Origin: Endozoicomonas sp965198415
GTDB taxonomy: Bacteria; Pseudomonadota; Gammaproteobacteria; Pseudomonadales; Endozoicomonadaceae
DNA: 64,000 nt
Assembly (NCBI GenBank): GCA_965198415.1
Contig: CBDAPN010000017.1
Coordinates: 1 to 64,000 of the forward strand
Direction of reading: 5' to 3'
The notes beneath the pieces were generated by a model that saw only the letters and a list, made by a program, of their open reading frames with translations, was not told the origin of the DNA and searched no databases. Below are positions 18,502-27,121 of the stretch, piece by piece (positions within the stretch are counted from its first letter, which is position 1; each line of letters begins with the position of its first letter). A program made the translations under genes and the position numbers.

Positions 18502-20739
18502 TCACTGCACTTTTACCAGAATGGCGCCCTCATAGCCAAAGAGGGTTATCGTGTTGATCGGTTCGCCCAATGAGCCATCGTAGCCCACTCGCCGATACCA
18601 GCCAGGCAGATTTACAGACCCTGAGCTGCTTGATACAAACTCCTCTCGCTGCCCGTAGAATTCGGTTCTGAATAACACCAGCCCTTTTTCATATTCTCTG
18701 GCCAGAATCATCTCTTTAGGGCCGCCCGACACGACTTCTTCAGCGCTGCGTTGCAGATAAAAAATATTTGAGGGTATTAGTTTTTGCGACCCGGTGGGGA
18801 ACAGCGGGCTGACCAGCTCGGTCTGGTTGGCGTAGCCTACAATGGCATAGTCGTCTGTTGTGGTTCGAGCCATGTACGCGATGGGTTCTTTACCCGCAGG
18901 CAGGTAGGGTGTTGGATTGCCTAAATCGGCAGAGAGCAGCCCGGTGGGCAAGTAGGCAACATTTTTAGGAATACCACTGGTGTGATAGTTGGCTAATGTC
19001 GTGTTGGTGCTGCCATACTTCCAAGTTTGATTCCACATATGGAAAAAGGTTTTACCGGGCACATTGAGCAGGTAAAACTGCGCCAGTGATGCTTCAATGT
19101 CTTTCTCCCAGTTGACTTGTGTATTACCGAGCCGCTGGACCCGCCCACCCCAATTTACCTGAGCAGCGAGAACCGATATTCGGTTCATGTACGACAATGC
19201 AAAGGTGTCCCAGGCTTTGCTTAAACCAAACCAGCCACTAAAGCCGAGGCTTGGTCGAATCAACCCCTCGCGGACAAACACACTGAACGACGGTAAAAAA
19301 GCACCGGCACCGCCGGTTTTCGACCAAAGGTTGACCATGGAAATATTGGCACCGGTCAGGGCGTTGGTGTTCAGGCGAATGGTTTCTAGCGTACTGATGA
19401 ACTGCTTTATATAGATTGATTGTGCCTGATCGCTATGAACCGGCAGCTGCAGTTCACGAACCTTACCGCCGGAGATCGGGTAAAATTCGTTTTTCAACAG
19501 TTTGAATAAATCGTCGTTGTAGGCCCCGCTAAGATTGTTTTGCTGCCACTGTTGCCGATAAAAGTCGGCCAGAAAAACGCCCAATTTCTTGTTGCCAAGA
19601 TTTGGGCGACTCCAGGCTGAGCGAGTCCCCCACATTCTACCCAGTGGCCTCACTCTGGACTCCCACTCAAAGCGCGCGGTGGCAAACGGGTTGGCAAGGT
19701 TGCTGTATTCGCTATCGTCCAGATAGCCGTTGCCATCTTTGTCGTTGTCCGGGTCCCAGCCGGGAATACGACGGACATTCACCATATCGGAGCGCGCCTG
19801 AAAGCCTTTGTGCTTAATGGCGCTGGCGGGAATGGCGTATGTCATGGGCATCCAGTCTTTAATCTTTACGTCTGCGAGGCGCGGCACCGAGCCGCTTTGG
19901 CCTTCCCAGCGCAGGCGCACCACGTACATCCGCCCTTGGTTTAACAGTATGGATTTGGCAAAAGCTGGCCCGCCATTGCGGTTTGCACTGCCATCGTGGG
20001 TGGCCGCGCGCTGCCAGTCTGCCGGTGGAGTCCAGCGGATTTCACCATTGACCTTAAGGTTGTTTGTGCCATCAATTACGTCAAGCGAGCGCCAGTTGGA
20101 GACCATTCCACTGGCGGTGGCAGAAGGATACTCCACGATTAAACGCCCTTCCCCTGCGCTGGCCGATAAGTCCAGTTGCAGCCGGTCAAAGCGTTCAAAC
20201 AGATAGACATACAGGCCGCCGCCGGTTGCGCTATGCTCCCACACCGGTTTGTCGTAGGGTGGGTGGTCGTAGATCAGGTAGCCGTAATGATCCGGTGATT
20301 CGGTCCAGCCAGCAATGGAGGGTTTTCTGGCAAAGGGGGTGTCGGTGCCGTGGGAGTCGTTTTCAATCAGTAATTCGGTGTCTTCGGCAAAATGCAGAAA
20401 GAGGCTCTCGTAACTTTCTCCACTGGCTTCTACTCGCTGGCGCAGATACATCTCCAGGCTGGTGGGTGAAAAGTCCAGCTTTTGGTTGTACATGTAGCCC
20501 ATCGTTTCCGGGCCATTGGCTGAGCCTTTTTCGGAGCCGACAATCAGGTCAGCATTTTGCAGCTCCCAAGACTCGACCGACTCCGGCGTTGGAAACTTGG
20601 GCTGAAAATCTTGGTCGGTTGCCGCCTGATGGCCGCCGGGAATGATCCACGCGATTTTGGCGGACGGGAACTCAGAGTGAACAGAAAAAGCCGCCAGTGC
20701 CAGGGCAAGCATGATGGCGTTACGATAGATGATGTTCAT
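18502..20739 (-). CDS. Large secreted protein with EF-hand motif, function unknown
   Basis: About 745 residues from ATG 20739, which gives a good signal peptide (NAIMLALALAAFSVHSEF). A TTG at 20820 would add 27 residues without one. No family recognised. Seen: a calcium EF-hand-like loop DPDNDKDGNGYLDDSE near residue 330, aromatic-rich stretches, a middle region (PLGRMWGTRSAWSRPNLG, GAFLPSFSVFVREGLIRPS) and a C-terminal beta-rich module (GPKEMILAREYEKGLVLFRTEFY ... ITLFGYEGAILVKV) like the end domains of glycoside hydrolases. It could be an extracellular glycan-active or glycan-binding protein, but this is a guess from shape. It stands alone, inserted between ilvH and ilvC on the opposite strand. 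Confidence 0.7.
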   Translation of the reverse strand: MNIIYRNAIMLALALAAFSVHSEFPSAKIAWIIPGGHQAATDQDFQPKFPTPESVESWELQNADLIVGSEKGSANGPETMGYMYNQKLDFSPTSLEMYLRQRVEASGESYESLFLHFAEDTELLIENDSHGTDTPFARKPSIAGWTESPDHYGYLIYDHPPYDKPVWEHSATGGGLYVYLFERFDRLQLDLSASAGEGRLIVEYPSATASGMVSNWRSLDVIDGTNNLKVNGEIRWTPPADWQRAATHDGSANRNGGPAFAKSILLNQGRMYVVRLRWEGQSGSVPRLADVKIKDWMPMTYAIPASAIKHKGFQARSDMVNVRRIPGWDPDNDKDGNGYLDDSEYSNLANPFATARFEWESRVRPLGRMWGTRSAWSRPNLGNKKLGVFLADFYRQQWQQNNLSGAYNDDLFKLLKNEFYPISGGKVRELQLPVHSDQAQSIYIKQFISTLETIRLNTNALTGANISMVNLWSKTGGAGAFLPSFSVFVREGLIRPSLGFSGWFGLSKAWDTFALSYMNRISVLAAQVNWGGRVQRLGNTQVNWEKDIEASLAQFYLLNVPGKTFFHMWNQTWKYGSTNTTLANYHTSGIPKNVAYLPTGLLSADLGNPTPYLPAGKEPIAYMARTTTDDYAIVGYANQTELVSPLFPTGSQKLIPSNIFYLQRSAEEVVSGGPKEMILAREYEKGLVLFRTEFYGQREEFVSSSSGSVNLPGWYRRVGYDGSLGEPINTITLFGYEGAILVKVQ

Positions 20740-21109
20740 AGTGACATTTCTGGCTGCTGTAGCTTTAAAGCATCGGCAGTGGCACCCGGTTAAAAGAGTC
20801 AACTGAACTAAATCAGACAATTAAATATAAATAGCCTCCCCCGCATTTATTTATGTGCATTTTATTGCCGCAATTTATTAACACGGTAGCAACTGAAGAA
20901 CCTTTGGCTATAATTAGCCGGTTCAGCATTAATGGACTGAAATTGCTCTATTTGAAACAGAGACTTTTTCAAGGGGCAGAGCTATACCCGAAGCAGCCTA
21001 TCAAGTATGGTGTACAGCCAATTGACTGATCGGCGTAATCGCCGCTCGTAATAAAAACCTGAAACTATCGAACCGTTAAGGGCCGGTGTTCTATTTGAGG
21101 AGTTGCTCA
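20740..21109 (+). promoter_or_regulatory. ilvC promoter and leader region
   Basis: 370 bases between a divergent gene and ilvC. A TATAAT hexamer at 20909-20914 is the best -10 candidate, though no clean -35 is seen at the usual spacing. The 5' leader would be about 190 bases. GAGGAG at 21096-21102 is the ribosome-binding site that fixes the ilvC start at ATG 21110 rather than the upstream in-frame codon at 21086. Confidence 0.4.
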
Positions 21110-22126
21110 ATGCAAGTGTATTACGATAAAGACTGTGACCTCTCCATCATTCGTGGCAAAAAAGTCTCTATCATTGGTTATGGCTCTCAGGGCCACGCCC
21201 ACGCCAATAACCTGAAAGACTCCGGCGTTGATGTCACTGTCGGCCTGAAGCCCGGTTCATCTTCCCGTGCCAAGGCTAGCGCTGCTGGTCTTGCTGTTGC
21301 CAACGTCGCTGAAGCCGTGGCGCAGGCAGATTTGGTGATGATTCTCACCCCGGATGAGTTCCAGTCCAAGCTTTATCAAGAAGAGATTGAACCCAACCTG
21401 AAGCAGGGCGCTACCCTGGCCTTTGCCCACGGGTTTGCTATTCATTACAACCAGGTGGTTCCTCGCGCTGATCTTGATGTCATTATGATTGCCCCTAAGG
21501 CTCCGGGTCACACTGTGCGCTCTGAGTTTGTCAAAGGTGGTGGTATTCCGGATCTGGTTGCTATCTTCCAGGACGCCTCGGGCAAAGCTAAAGACGTTGC
21601 GCTCTCTTACGCCAGTGGTGTTGGTGGCGGTCGTACCGGGATCATTGAGACGACCTTCAAAGACGAAACTGAAACCGACCTTTTCGGTGAGCAGGCGGTT
21701 TTGTGCGGCGGTGCAGTGGAGCTGATTAAAGCCGGTTTTGAAACGCTGACCGAAGCCGGTTATGCCCCAGAGATGGCCTATTTCGAGTGTCTGCACGAGC
21801 TGAAACTGATCGTTGACCTGATGTATGAAGGCGGCATCGCCAACATGAACTACTCCATCTCTAACAATGCCGAGTATGGTGAGTATGTTACGGGGCCAAA
21901 AGTCATCAACGATGAGTCCCGCAAAGCCATGCGTCAGGCGCTGAAAGATATCCAGAACGGTGAGTATGCCAAGAAGTTTATCGCCGAAGGTGCTTTAAAT
22001 TACCCGTCTATGACGGCCTATCGTCGCAATAATGCAGCCCATCAAATCGAGACCGTTGGCGCCAAATTGCGTGAGATGATGCCTTGGATCACTGCCAATC
22101 AGCTGGTGGATAAAGAGAAGAACTGA
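21110..22126 (+). CDS. ilvC: Ketol-acid reductoisomerase (NADP+), class I
   Basis: 338 residues, the exact class I length. Converts acetolactate to dihydroxyisovalerate with NADPH and Mg2+. Seen: MQVYYDKDCDLSIIRGKKVS at the start, the Rossmann motif IIGYGSQGHAHANNL, VGLKPGSSSRAKA for NADP binding, MIAPKAPGHTVRSEF, and the knotted C-terminal domain with DETETDLFGEQAVLCGG and ECLHELKLIVDLMYEGG (Mg ligands). A strong terminator follows at once. It is separated from ilvIH by one inserted gene on the other strand and so has its own promoter. Confidence 0.98.
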   Translation: MQVYYDKDCDLSIIRGKKVSIIGYGSQGHAHANNLKDSGVDVTVGLKPGSSSRAKASAAGLAVANVAEAVAQADLVMILTPDEFQSKLYQEEIEPNLKQGATLAFAHGFAIHYNQVVPRADLDVIMIAPKAPGHTVRSEFVKGGGIPDLVAIFQDASGKAKDVALSYASGVGGGRTGIIETTFKDETETDLFGEQAVLCGGAVELIKAGFETLTEAGYAPEMAYFECLHELKLIVDLMYEGGIANMNYSISNNAEYGEYVTGPKVINDESRKAMRQALKDIQNGEYAKKFIAEGALNYPSMTAYRRNNAAHQIETVGAKLREMMPWITANQLVDKEKN

Positions 22127-22139
22127 GCCGGTTTTTCTT

Positions 22140-22168
22140 GCCGCTCCAACTCGGAGCGGCTTTTTTTT
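22140..22168 (+). terminator. Rho-independent terminator of ilvC
   Basis: GCCGCTCC-aact-style loop-GGAGCGGC stem followed by eight T residues, 14 bases after the ilvC stop. It lies just before the 3' end of the convergent TPR gene. Confidence 0.9.
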
Positions 22169-22177
22169 GATTGCCTG

Positions 22178-23743
22178 TTATAGATTGCGCGCGTTGTAAA
22201 TTTCACTCATCGCTCTTGCCTCTCCTTTAAGAGCAGCCTTTCTTTTTGGGAAATAATCCAGTGCTTTGCGGTAATACAGCAGAGCCTCACCGTATCGCTC
22301 CTGTTGTAGCAGGTAGTCTGCGTACATTTCATTGGCAGGCTTAACCACCACCGGTATACCGTGTTCATGAACCATGTCGTCTTCCATCTTTGCGGCCTCT
22401 TTTAAGGCTGCTTCAGCGGTTTTGTGTTTGCCGTCCATCAGGTTGGCAAAGGCTTGTATCAGCAGGTCCATAATCAGGGTTGCGTCGTACTCTGGCGGAG
22501 CAAGAGTGGATAAGTCTTGCTTCATAAACTTTTTGTAGTCGGCATCGGCTCTTGCCACTTCTTCCTTGTTGTTGGTGCGCCAGCCAACATAAGCCCGGGC
22601 CATAATATTGGCACTGACTGCGGCGGATACCATATCTTTGTAGTCAATCGTCGTTTGTTTTACTTGCTGGTGTTCTTTGCTGGCCGGGTTGCTGTCAATC
22701 AGAAAGCCTGCTCTTGCAAACAGGAGGTAACGGCGGATGGTGCTCGAAGGGTTATTGGCGAAGGCGTGATAAAGAACGTTCATCTCTTTCAGTGCTTCGG
22801 CCTCCTGTTCTTGTTGCAAAAAGGCGTAAATAACCCAACCCTGGCCGTGGAATTCCCAAGTATCCGAGCTCATGTTCAGGTCGATGGCCCGTTGCTGTGA
22901 CTGCTGTAAGGCGAAGCGATTAATATCAATCACCTGCTGCCAGTCTCCTATTGTGAAGTAGTAATGGGAGGGCATGTGTAGGGCGTGTATGGAGGCAGAG
23001 GCGACGTCTGCTAATGTCTCAGCGGCAAAGCGGCCTAAATAAGACTGCACTGGGTTTTCTGTGGCGTGCAGTAGGTAATGCAAGGCTCCGGGGTGCTCTG
23101 GGTTTTCTGCCAATACTTCTTTAAATAATGCAATGGCCTTTGAGTTAGTGGAGAAGTCCCGGACTCCCTGTCGTGTACCAAGTATGCTGTATCCGTAAAA
23201 AACCTTGACCGCATGAACCTTGGGGAATTGTTCATGCAGTGCAGCCATTTTGTCACGAAATTTCCAAGTGGGTGAGCCTGCTTTAAAGTTACTCAGTTTG
23301 TCGGGGTTGGGCGAGATGAGCGCCCGCGCGGCATCAATCAGACCTTGTTCCAGTGGCGACAGGCGGGAGAAATCGGCGTTGGCGTCCATGCGCTTGAGGG
23401 CGGATTGAGCCAGTTCATCATCAAAGGCATGCCAAACCAGCATTTGACTGGCAATTATTTCCCCCCAATAGGCCATGGCCATTTCAGGATCATGGCGCTG
23501 CGCCTCCCGCATTGACCAAATCGCTTCAGGAAACTCGTAAGTGTGCAACAGTTTCAGGCCAATCTGAAAATGTTGATAGGCTCGGGCGCTAGGGGTAGAA
23601 ACTTGTAGTTCAAGAACTCCGAGGTTTTCTCCCTGCTTCCAGGGTGGAAACGCTGGAACATCATCGTGGTAGTGTGCTGCCTTGGCTGTTGTCAGAAAAA
23701 ATAAGACGCCGGAGCAGGCAAGTGCCAATATTTTTTTCTTCAT
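22178..23743 (-). CDS. Secreted TPR-repeat protein
   Basis: 521 residues with a clear signal peptide (KKKILALACSGVLFFLTTAKAA). Helical repeats run through the whole protein: AYQHFQIGLKLLHTYEFPEAIWSMREAQ near the start, a conserved middle block ENPEHPGALHYLLHATENP and SIHALHMPSHYYFTIGDW, and a last TPR unit RYGEALLYYRKALDYFPKRKAA. The HPGALHYLLHA and HALHMPSH blocks recur in a widespread family of exported TPR proteins of unknown role. It lies 20 bases downstream of the HlyD-family gene on the same strand, so it may be the last gene of that operon. A link to secretion is possible but not shown. Confidence 0.8.
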   Translation of the reverse strand: MKKKILALACSGVLFFLTTAKAAHYHDDVPAFPPWKQGENLGVLELQVSTPSARAYQHFQIGLKLLHTYEFPEAIWSMREAQRHDPEMAMAYWGEIIASQMLVWHAFDDELAQSALKRMDANADFSRLSPLEQGLIDAARALISPNPDKLSNFKAGSPTWKFRDKMAALHEQFPKVHAVKVFYGYSILGTRQGVRDFSTNSKAIALFKEVLAENPEHPGALHYLLHATENPVQSYLGRFAAETLADVASASIHALHMPSHYYFTIGDWQQVIDINRFALQQSQQRAIDLNMSSDTWEFHGQGWVIYAFLQQEQEAEALKEMNVLYHAFANNPSSTIRRYLLFARAGFLIDSNPASKEHQQVKQTTIDYKDMVSAAVSANIMARAYVGWRTNNKEEVARADADYKKFMKQDLSTLAPPEYDATLIMDLLIQAFANLMDGKHKTAEAALKEAAKMEDDMVHEHGIPVVVKPANEMYADYLLQQERYGEALLYYRKALDYFPKRKAALKGEARAMSEIYNARNL

Positions 23744-23763
23744 TATGAAAATCCTTTTTGGCG

Positions 23764-25071
23764 TTAGGGTTCATGGTTTAGTGGCCACTTAAGTTTCCAG
23801 GGTTGGTTAGTGAAGCTATCTGGTAACAGGTAAGAGAGCAGTGTTTGTTGTCCTGAAACAATAAATACCTCAACCGTCATCCCCTGGCGCAGAGGTTTGT
23901 CGGCGCCAAATCCGTTTTCATCTACCACAATAGAGACTTGGTAATACTCTTCTTTTTGGTGATCGCTTTGGTAGGTATCGGCGCTGATTTCGGCAATAGT
24001 GCCAGCTAAGCCGCCGTGGCTGCTGTAATCATAAGCTGAGACTCTGATATTGGCGGTTTGCCCCAGCCATATTTTGGCCCGATCTTTTGGCAGGATTCTG
24101 GCCTCAATCATCAACGGATCGTTTTCCGGCACGATTTCTGCCATGGCGCTGCCAGGGTTTACTACCTCCCCAAGGGTGCTGGTAATCAGCCGGTGTAAAG
24201 TTCCACTGACCGGGGAGCGGATTTCACTGCGAACCGCTTGCGCTTTGGAGGCGTTGATTTGGGCTTCAAGTAACGCCACTTTGGCGCTTTCGCGGTTGAA
24301 CTCTTCTTGGGCTTTTTCCCGAAAATCACTATTAATCTGATTTTTTTGCAGATCAAGTTCTTTTAATTCCGCTAAGGAGGTGGTGAGTTTATGTTCCGAT
24401 TGATTAATACGGGTCTCAATTCTCAGCACATCCATCCGTTTGGTGAGCAGGTTTGCCTTGGAGCCGGCACGGCCACTTAATAAGGACTCCAGCATATCCC
24501 GCTGTTCTTTGGCTACTGCCAGCTCTTTGCGTAGGTCATCAATGGTCTGTTGCATTTCTACGTGGCGAGCCAGTTGTTGGGTAGTTTGTTGTCCGAGAAT
24601 GGCTTTTTGGTCTGCCAGCGCCTGTTGACGATTTATGTATAACTGCACTTCATTTTGCAGGTAGGACTCCATTTCTGGGCTTTCAACGGGCGTTGGCGTA
24701 AAGTCGGTGAACGCCTTTTCGGCATTTAAGCGTTGCAGGCGAGCTTTTTTTTCCATCAGCTCTTCGGTGAGTATTTCGGTCATTTCTTGCAGTTTTGGGT
24801 TGTCCACCACAAACATCAGCATGTTTTTTTGTACTTTTTGTCCTTGTGTGACGTGCAGCTCGGTAAGGATTCCACCTTCAAGGTGTTCAACAATTTTGTA
24901 ATGGCTGTCGGCGGTGACTTTACCGGTGCCGTGTACAAAAATATCCACGGTAAAGCTGCGTGCCCAGCCTATAAAAAGCGTCAAGACAGTAAATACGACC
25001 AGAGTTAGGCTGTGGCGCAACAAAAAAGTTTTGAGTCGGTACCAGCTACGGCGTGATGTGAATTTCCACAT
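23764..25071 (-). CDS. HlyD-family membrane fusion protein of a type I secretion system (SiiD-like)
   Basis: About 435 residues from ATG 25071 (MWKFTSRRSWYRLKTFLL), chosen over a start at 25149 because it gives a normal short cytoplasmic tail before the single TM helix (LTLVVFTVLTLFIGWA). Then: a biotinyl-lipoyl half (HLEGGILTELHVTQGQKVQKN), a long coiled-coil hairpin (about 110-300), the second lipoyl half (IRSPVSGTLHRLITSTLGEVV) and a beta-barrel domain with the HlyD motif PLMIEARILPKDRAKIWLGQ. It bridges the inner-membrane ABC exporter and the TolC-like channel. It overlaps the MotB-like gene by 26 bases. Confidence 0.93.
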   Translation of the reverse strand: MWKFTSRRSWYRLKTFLLRHSLTLVVFTVLTLFIGWARSFTVDIFVHGTGKVTADSHYKIVEHLEGGILTELHVTQGQKVQKNMLMFVVDNPKLQEMTEILTEELMEKKARLQRLNAEKAFTDFTPTPVESPEMESYLQNEVQLYINRQQALADQKAILGQQTTQQLARHVEMQQTIDDLRKELAVAKEQRDMLESLLSGRAGSKANLLTKRMDVLRIETRINQSEHKLTTSLAELKELDLQKNQINSDFREKAQEEFNRESAKVALLEAQINASKAQAVRSEIRSPVSGTLHRLITSTLGEVVNPGSAMAEIVPENDPLMIEARILPKDRAKIWLGQTANIRVSAYDYSSHGGLAGTIAEISADTYQSDHQKEEYYQVSIVVDENGFGADKPLRQGMTVEVFIVSGQQTLLSYLLPDSFTNQPWKLKWPLNHEP

Positions 25072-25630
25072 GATTGCTTTCCACGCTGGTTTTTTTGATA
25101 CGAATAGAAATGTTTTTAGGCAGAAGACCGTTTTTAATAAATTGGCCACGCAGCTCCATCATGCGGGTGTAAGAGATGTAGGACGAAGTGGTCACCGATA
25201 GGGTTTGTTGGTTTAAAAAACTGTTTAAAGAGATTTGTCCTTGCTGAAGCTGCTCTTTATTGTCGTTGATCCAGGCGTCTAAAAGTGCACTGTTTTCTTC
25301 GGACAACAAGGTTTCAAACTTGTCGTACACAACGACTAGGCTGTTTTCAGCCGTAATGATTCGAGCTTTGGACTCGTAGTCCGGGGGGCGCTGAGCGTTG
25401 GCTTCTTCTGGGATTTCTTGTTGGCTTTGGACGGATTCTTCAATGTTTGGAGTATCTTCAGGCTGTGGATTATTGGCCGCTATCTCCTGCACTGCGTTCT
25501 GTCCAACTTTCATGCTCACGCCAGCAATGACCATCAGTTGAATAAGTACTAGAAAAACGAAAACCAATAGTGCCGAGGAGACTATATCCACGAAACCGGG
25601 CCAGGGGTTGTCTTCGTTTTCTTCTGACAT
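25046..25630 (-). CDS. MotB/SiiA-like inner-membrane protein accompanying type I secretion
   Basis: 194 residues. A short N-tail, then one TM helix (DIVSSALLVFVFLVLIQLMVI) preceded by the motif PWPGFVD; Asp15 sits where MotB and SiiA carry the proton-accepting Asp. A Pro/Gln/Glu-rich linker follows (residues 50-85) and then a shortened OmpA-like periplasmic domain (SYTRMMELRGQFIKNGLLP). In Salmonella SPI-4, SiiA (MotB-like) and SiiB (MotA-like) form a proton channel that assists release of the giant adhesin SiiE. Here the same set of types clusters. The gene heads the minus-strand operon with hlyD and diverges from the tolC-like gene. Confidence 0.85.
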   Translation of the reverse strand: MSEENEDNPWPGFVDIVSSALLVFVFLVLIQLMVIAGVSMKVGQNAVQEIAANNPQPEDTPNIEESVQSQQEIPEEANAQRPPDYESKARIITAENSLVVVYDKFETLLSEENSALLDAWINDNKEQLQQGQISLNSFLNQQTLSVTTSSYISYTRMMELRGQFIKNGLLPKNISIRIKKTSVESNHVEIHITP

Positions 25631-25813
25631 AGGGAGGGCTTTAAAGTGTCTGGAGTGATTCGAATAAGACTGTAATCGGCATGCCCTCGGATTTGCTTTA
25701 TTGCAGACGTTATAAAAATTTTAATGCAGCCGATGAACATAAACAGTTTCTTGCATCAGGTTGTTTCATCTACGGCCTGAACTTCGTTTTGATGGTCGTT
25801 CTGGATTAAAAAA
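25631..25813. promoter_or_regulatory. Divergent promoter region of the type I secretion locus
   Basis: 183 bases between the MotB-like/HlyD operon (minus) and the TolC/MotA-like operon (plus). Both halves of the secretion machinery must be read from here. AT-rich around 25700-25730. No operator could be named. Confidence 0.5.
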
Positions 25814-27073
25814 ATGTTACGAAAAGGTGGTTTCTTTATTGCGCTGCTGATCAGCAGTTTTGCAGCTTGGCCTATGACGTTAAATGAGGCTATTGAGCTC
25901 TCTATTAAAACCAATCCCATTACTAAAACACTTGAGGCGGATGTAGGCATCAGTGAAGCGGGTTTGCAGCGGCTGCGTGGGGAGCGAAAGCAGCCGCTAG
26001 TGACGCTGACGTTTGAACAGAGGGCAGGAAAAGCGGAAGCTCAGCCGTGGGAGAATACCTCAACCAGCAAAGTAGAGATTAAGCAGTTACTGTATGACTT
26101 CCACCGAACCAAGTACCAGATTGATTCGGCAAAGGCTCAGGTCGGTACCCGAAGTTTTATGTTTGAAGAGAGTAAAGAGCGTCTTGCCTTATTGGTCTCT
26201 CGTGCTTATCTGGAAGTTCTGCGTTTGGATCTAACCCTTAGCCTGGTTGCAGAAAATATTGCCGAGTACGCACGTTTGCTGGAAACCATGTACCAGCGAG
26301 AGGCTGCAGGTGTTTCATCCTATTCTGAAGTGCAAAAGGTGGCCGCTTTATTGGAAGGTGCTAAAAAGGAGCGCATTCGTTTTAGTGCTGACCGCGACTT
26401 TGCTGTTGAGGCTTTTACCCTGATTGTTGGTGCGCCACCCCACGAGCTGGAAATGCCTGATATGGAGAGTTGGCCGGTTGTGGATAGTCTTGATGAGCTT
26501 TTGCGCTTGGCAAAAACCGACTACTACGGAGTTAAAGCAAAAAACCTTGAGTACGGTTCTGCCAGATCCCAGCTGCTCGCCAGTCGGCGAGATCTTTTTC
26601 CAACTCTTTCCTTTGAGGCAAACCTGTCCGGCAAATATTCGGATGTGGACGATAACGATTGGTCTGTGGATCAGAGCGCTAAACTGGTGCTGTCTTATAA
26701 CCTGTGGGATGGCTCAGTGACCCGGCAGCAAATTCGGGAAAATGAGCTGACGTTACAGCGTACTGATTATCAGCGGGAAGAGTATCTTAATAATCTTGAG
26801 CGAGACGTCAAAGATCAGTGGCGGACGTTACAACGCATAAAAGAAGAAAAAGCCGCCAACGATAACTACCTGAAGGTTAGCGAGGAAGTTGTGCAACTGT
26901 ATCGCCAAGAGTTTGAGCTTGGGCAGCAGAGCTTGCTGGATATCTCAACAGCACAGCAGGATTTGCATCGCTCCAGAACGGAAGATGTACGATTGTATTT
27001 TGCTTACTTCAACAGTGTGTTGAATATCTTGTTGTATCAAAACGCCGTTATTAAACAGGTCAAAAAGCAGTAA
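25814..27073 (+). CDS. TolC-family outer-membrane efflux protein (SiiC-like)
   Basis: 419 residues with a signal peptide (GGFFIALLISSFAAWPM). Two OEP repeats: MTLNEAIELSIKTNP, coiled-coil helices with LVSRAYLEVLRLDLTLSLV, then the second copy with LFPTLSFEANLSGKYSD, LVLSYNLWDGSVTRQQIRE and EFELGQQSLLDISTAQQDL. It forms the outer-membrane channel for type I export. It is shorter than E. coli TolC and closer in size to dedicated adhesin exporters. Followed 48 bases later by the MotA-like gene. Confidence 0.93.
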   Translation: MLRKGGFFIALLISSFAAWPMTLNEAIELSIKTNPITKTLEADVGISEAGLQRLRGERKQPLVTLTFEQRAGKAEAQPWENTSTSKVEIKQLLYDFHRTKYQIDSAKAQVGTRSFMFEESKERLALLVSRAYLEVLRLDLTLSLVAENIAEYARLLETMYQREAAGVSSYSEVQKVAALLEGAKKERIRFSADRDFAVEAFTLIVGAPPHELEMPDMESWPVVDSLDELLRLAKTDYYGVKAKNLEYGSARSQLLASRRDLFPTLSFEANLSGKYSDVDDNDWSVDQSAKLVLSYNLWDGSVTRQQIRENELTLQRTDYQREEYLNNLERDVKDQWRTLQRIKEEKAANDNYLKVSEEVVQLYRQEFELGQQSLLDISTAQQDLHRSRTEDVRLYFAYFNSVLNILLYQNAVIKQVKKQ

Positions 27074-27121
27074 TACAGGTAATGCTGCGACGCTAAAGAA
27101 GGCGAACAAAGGATTTGCATC

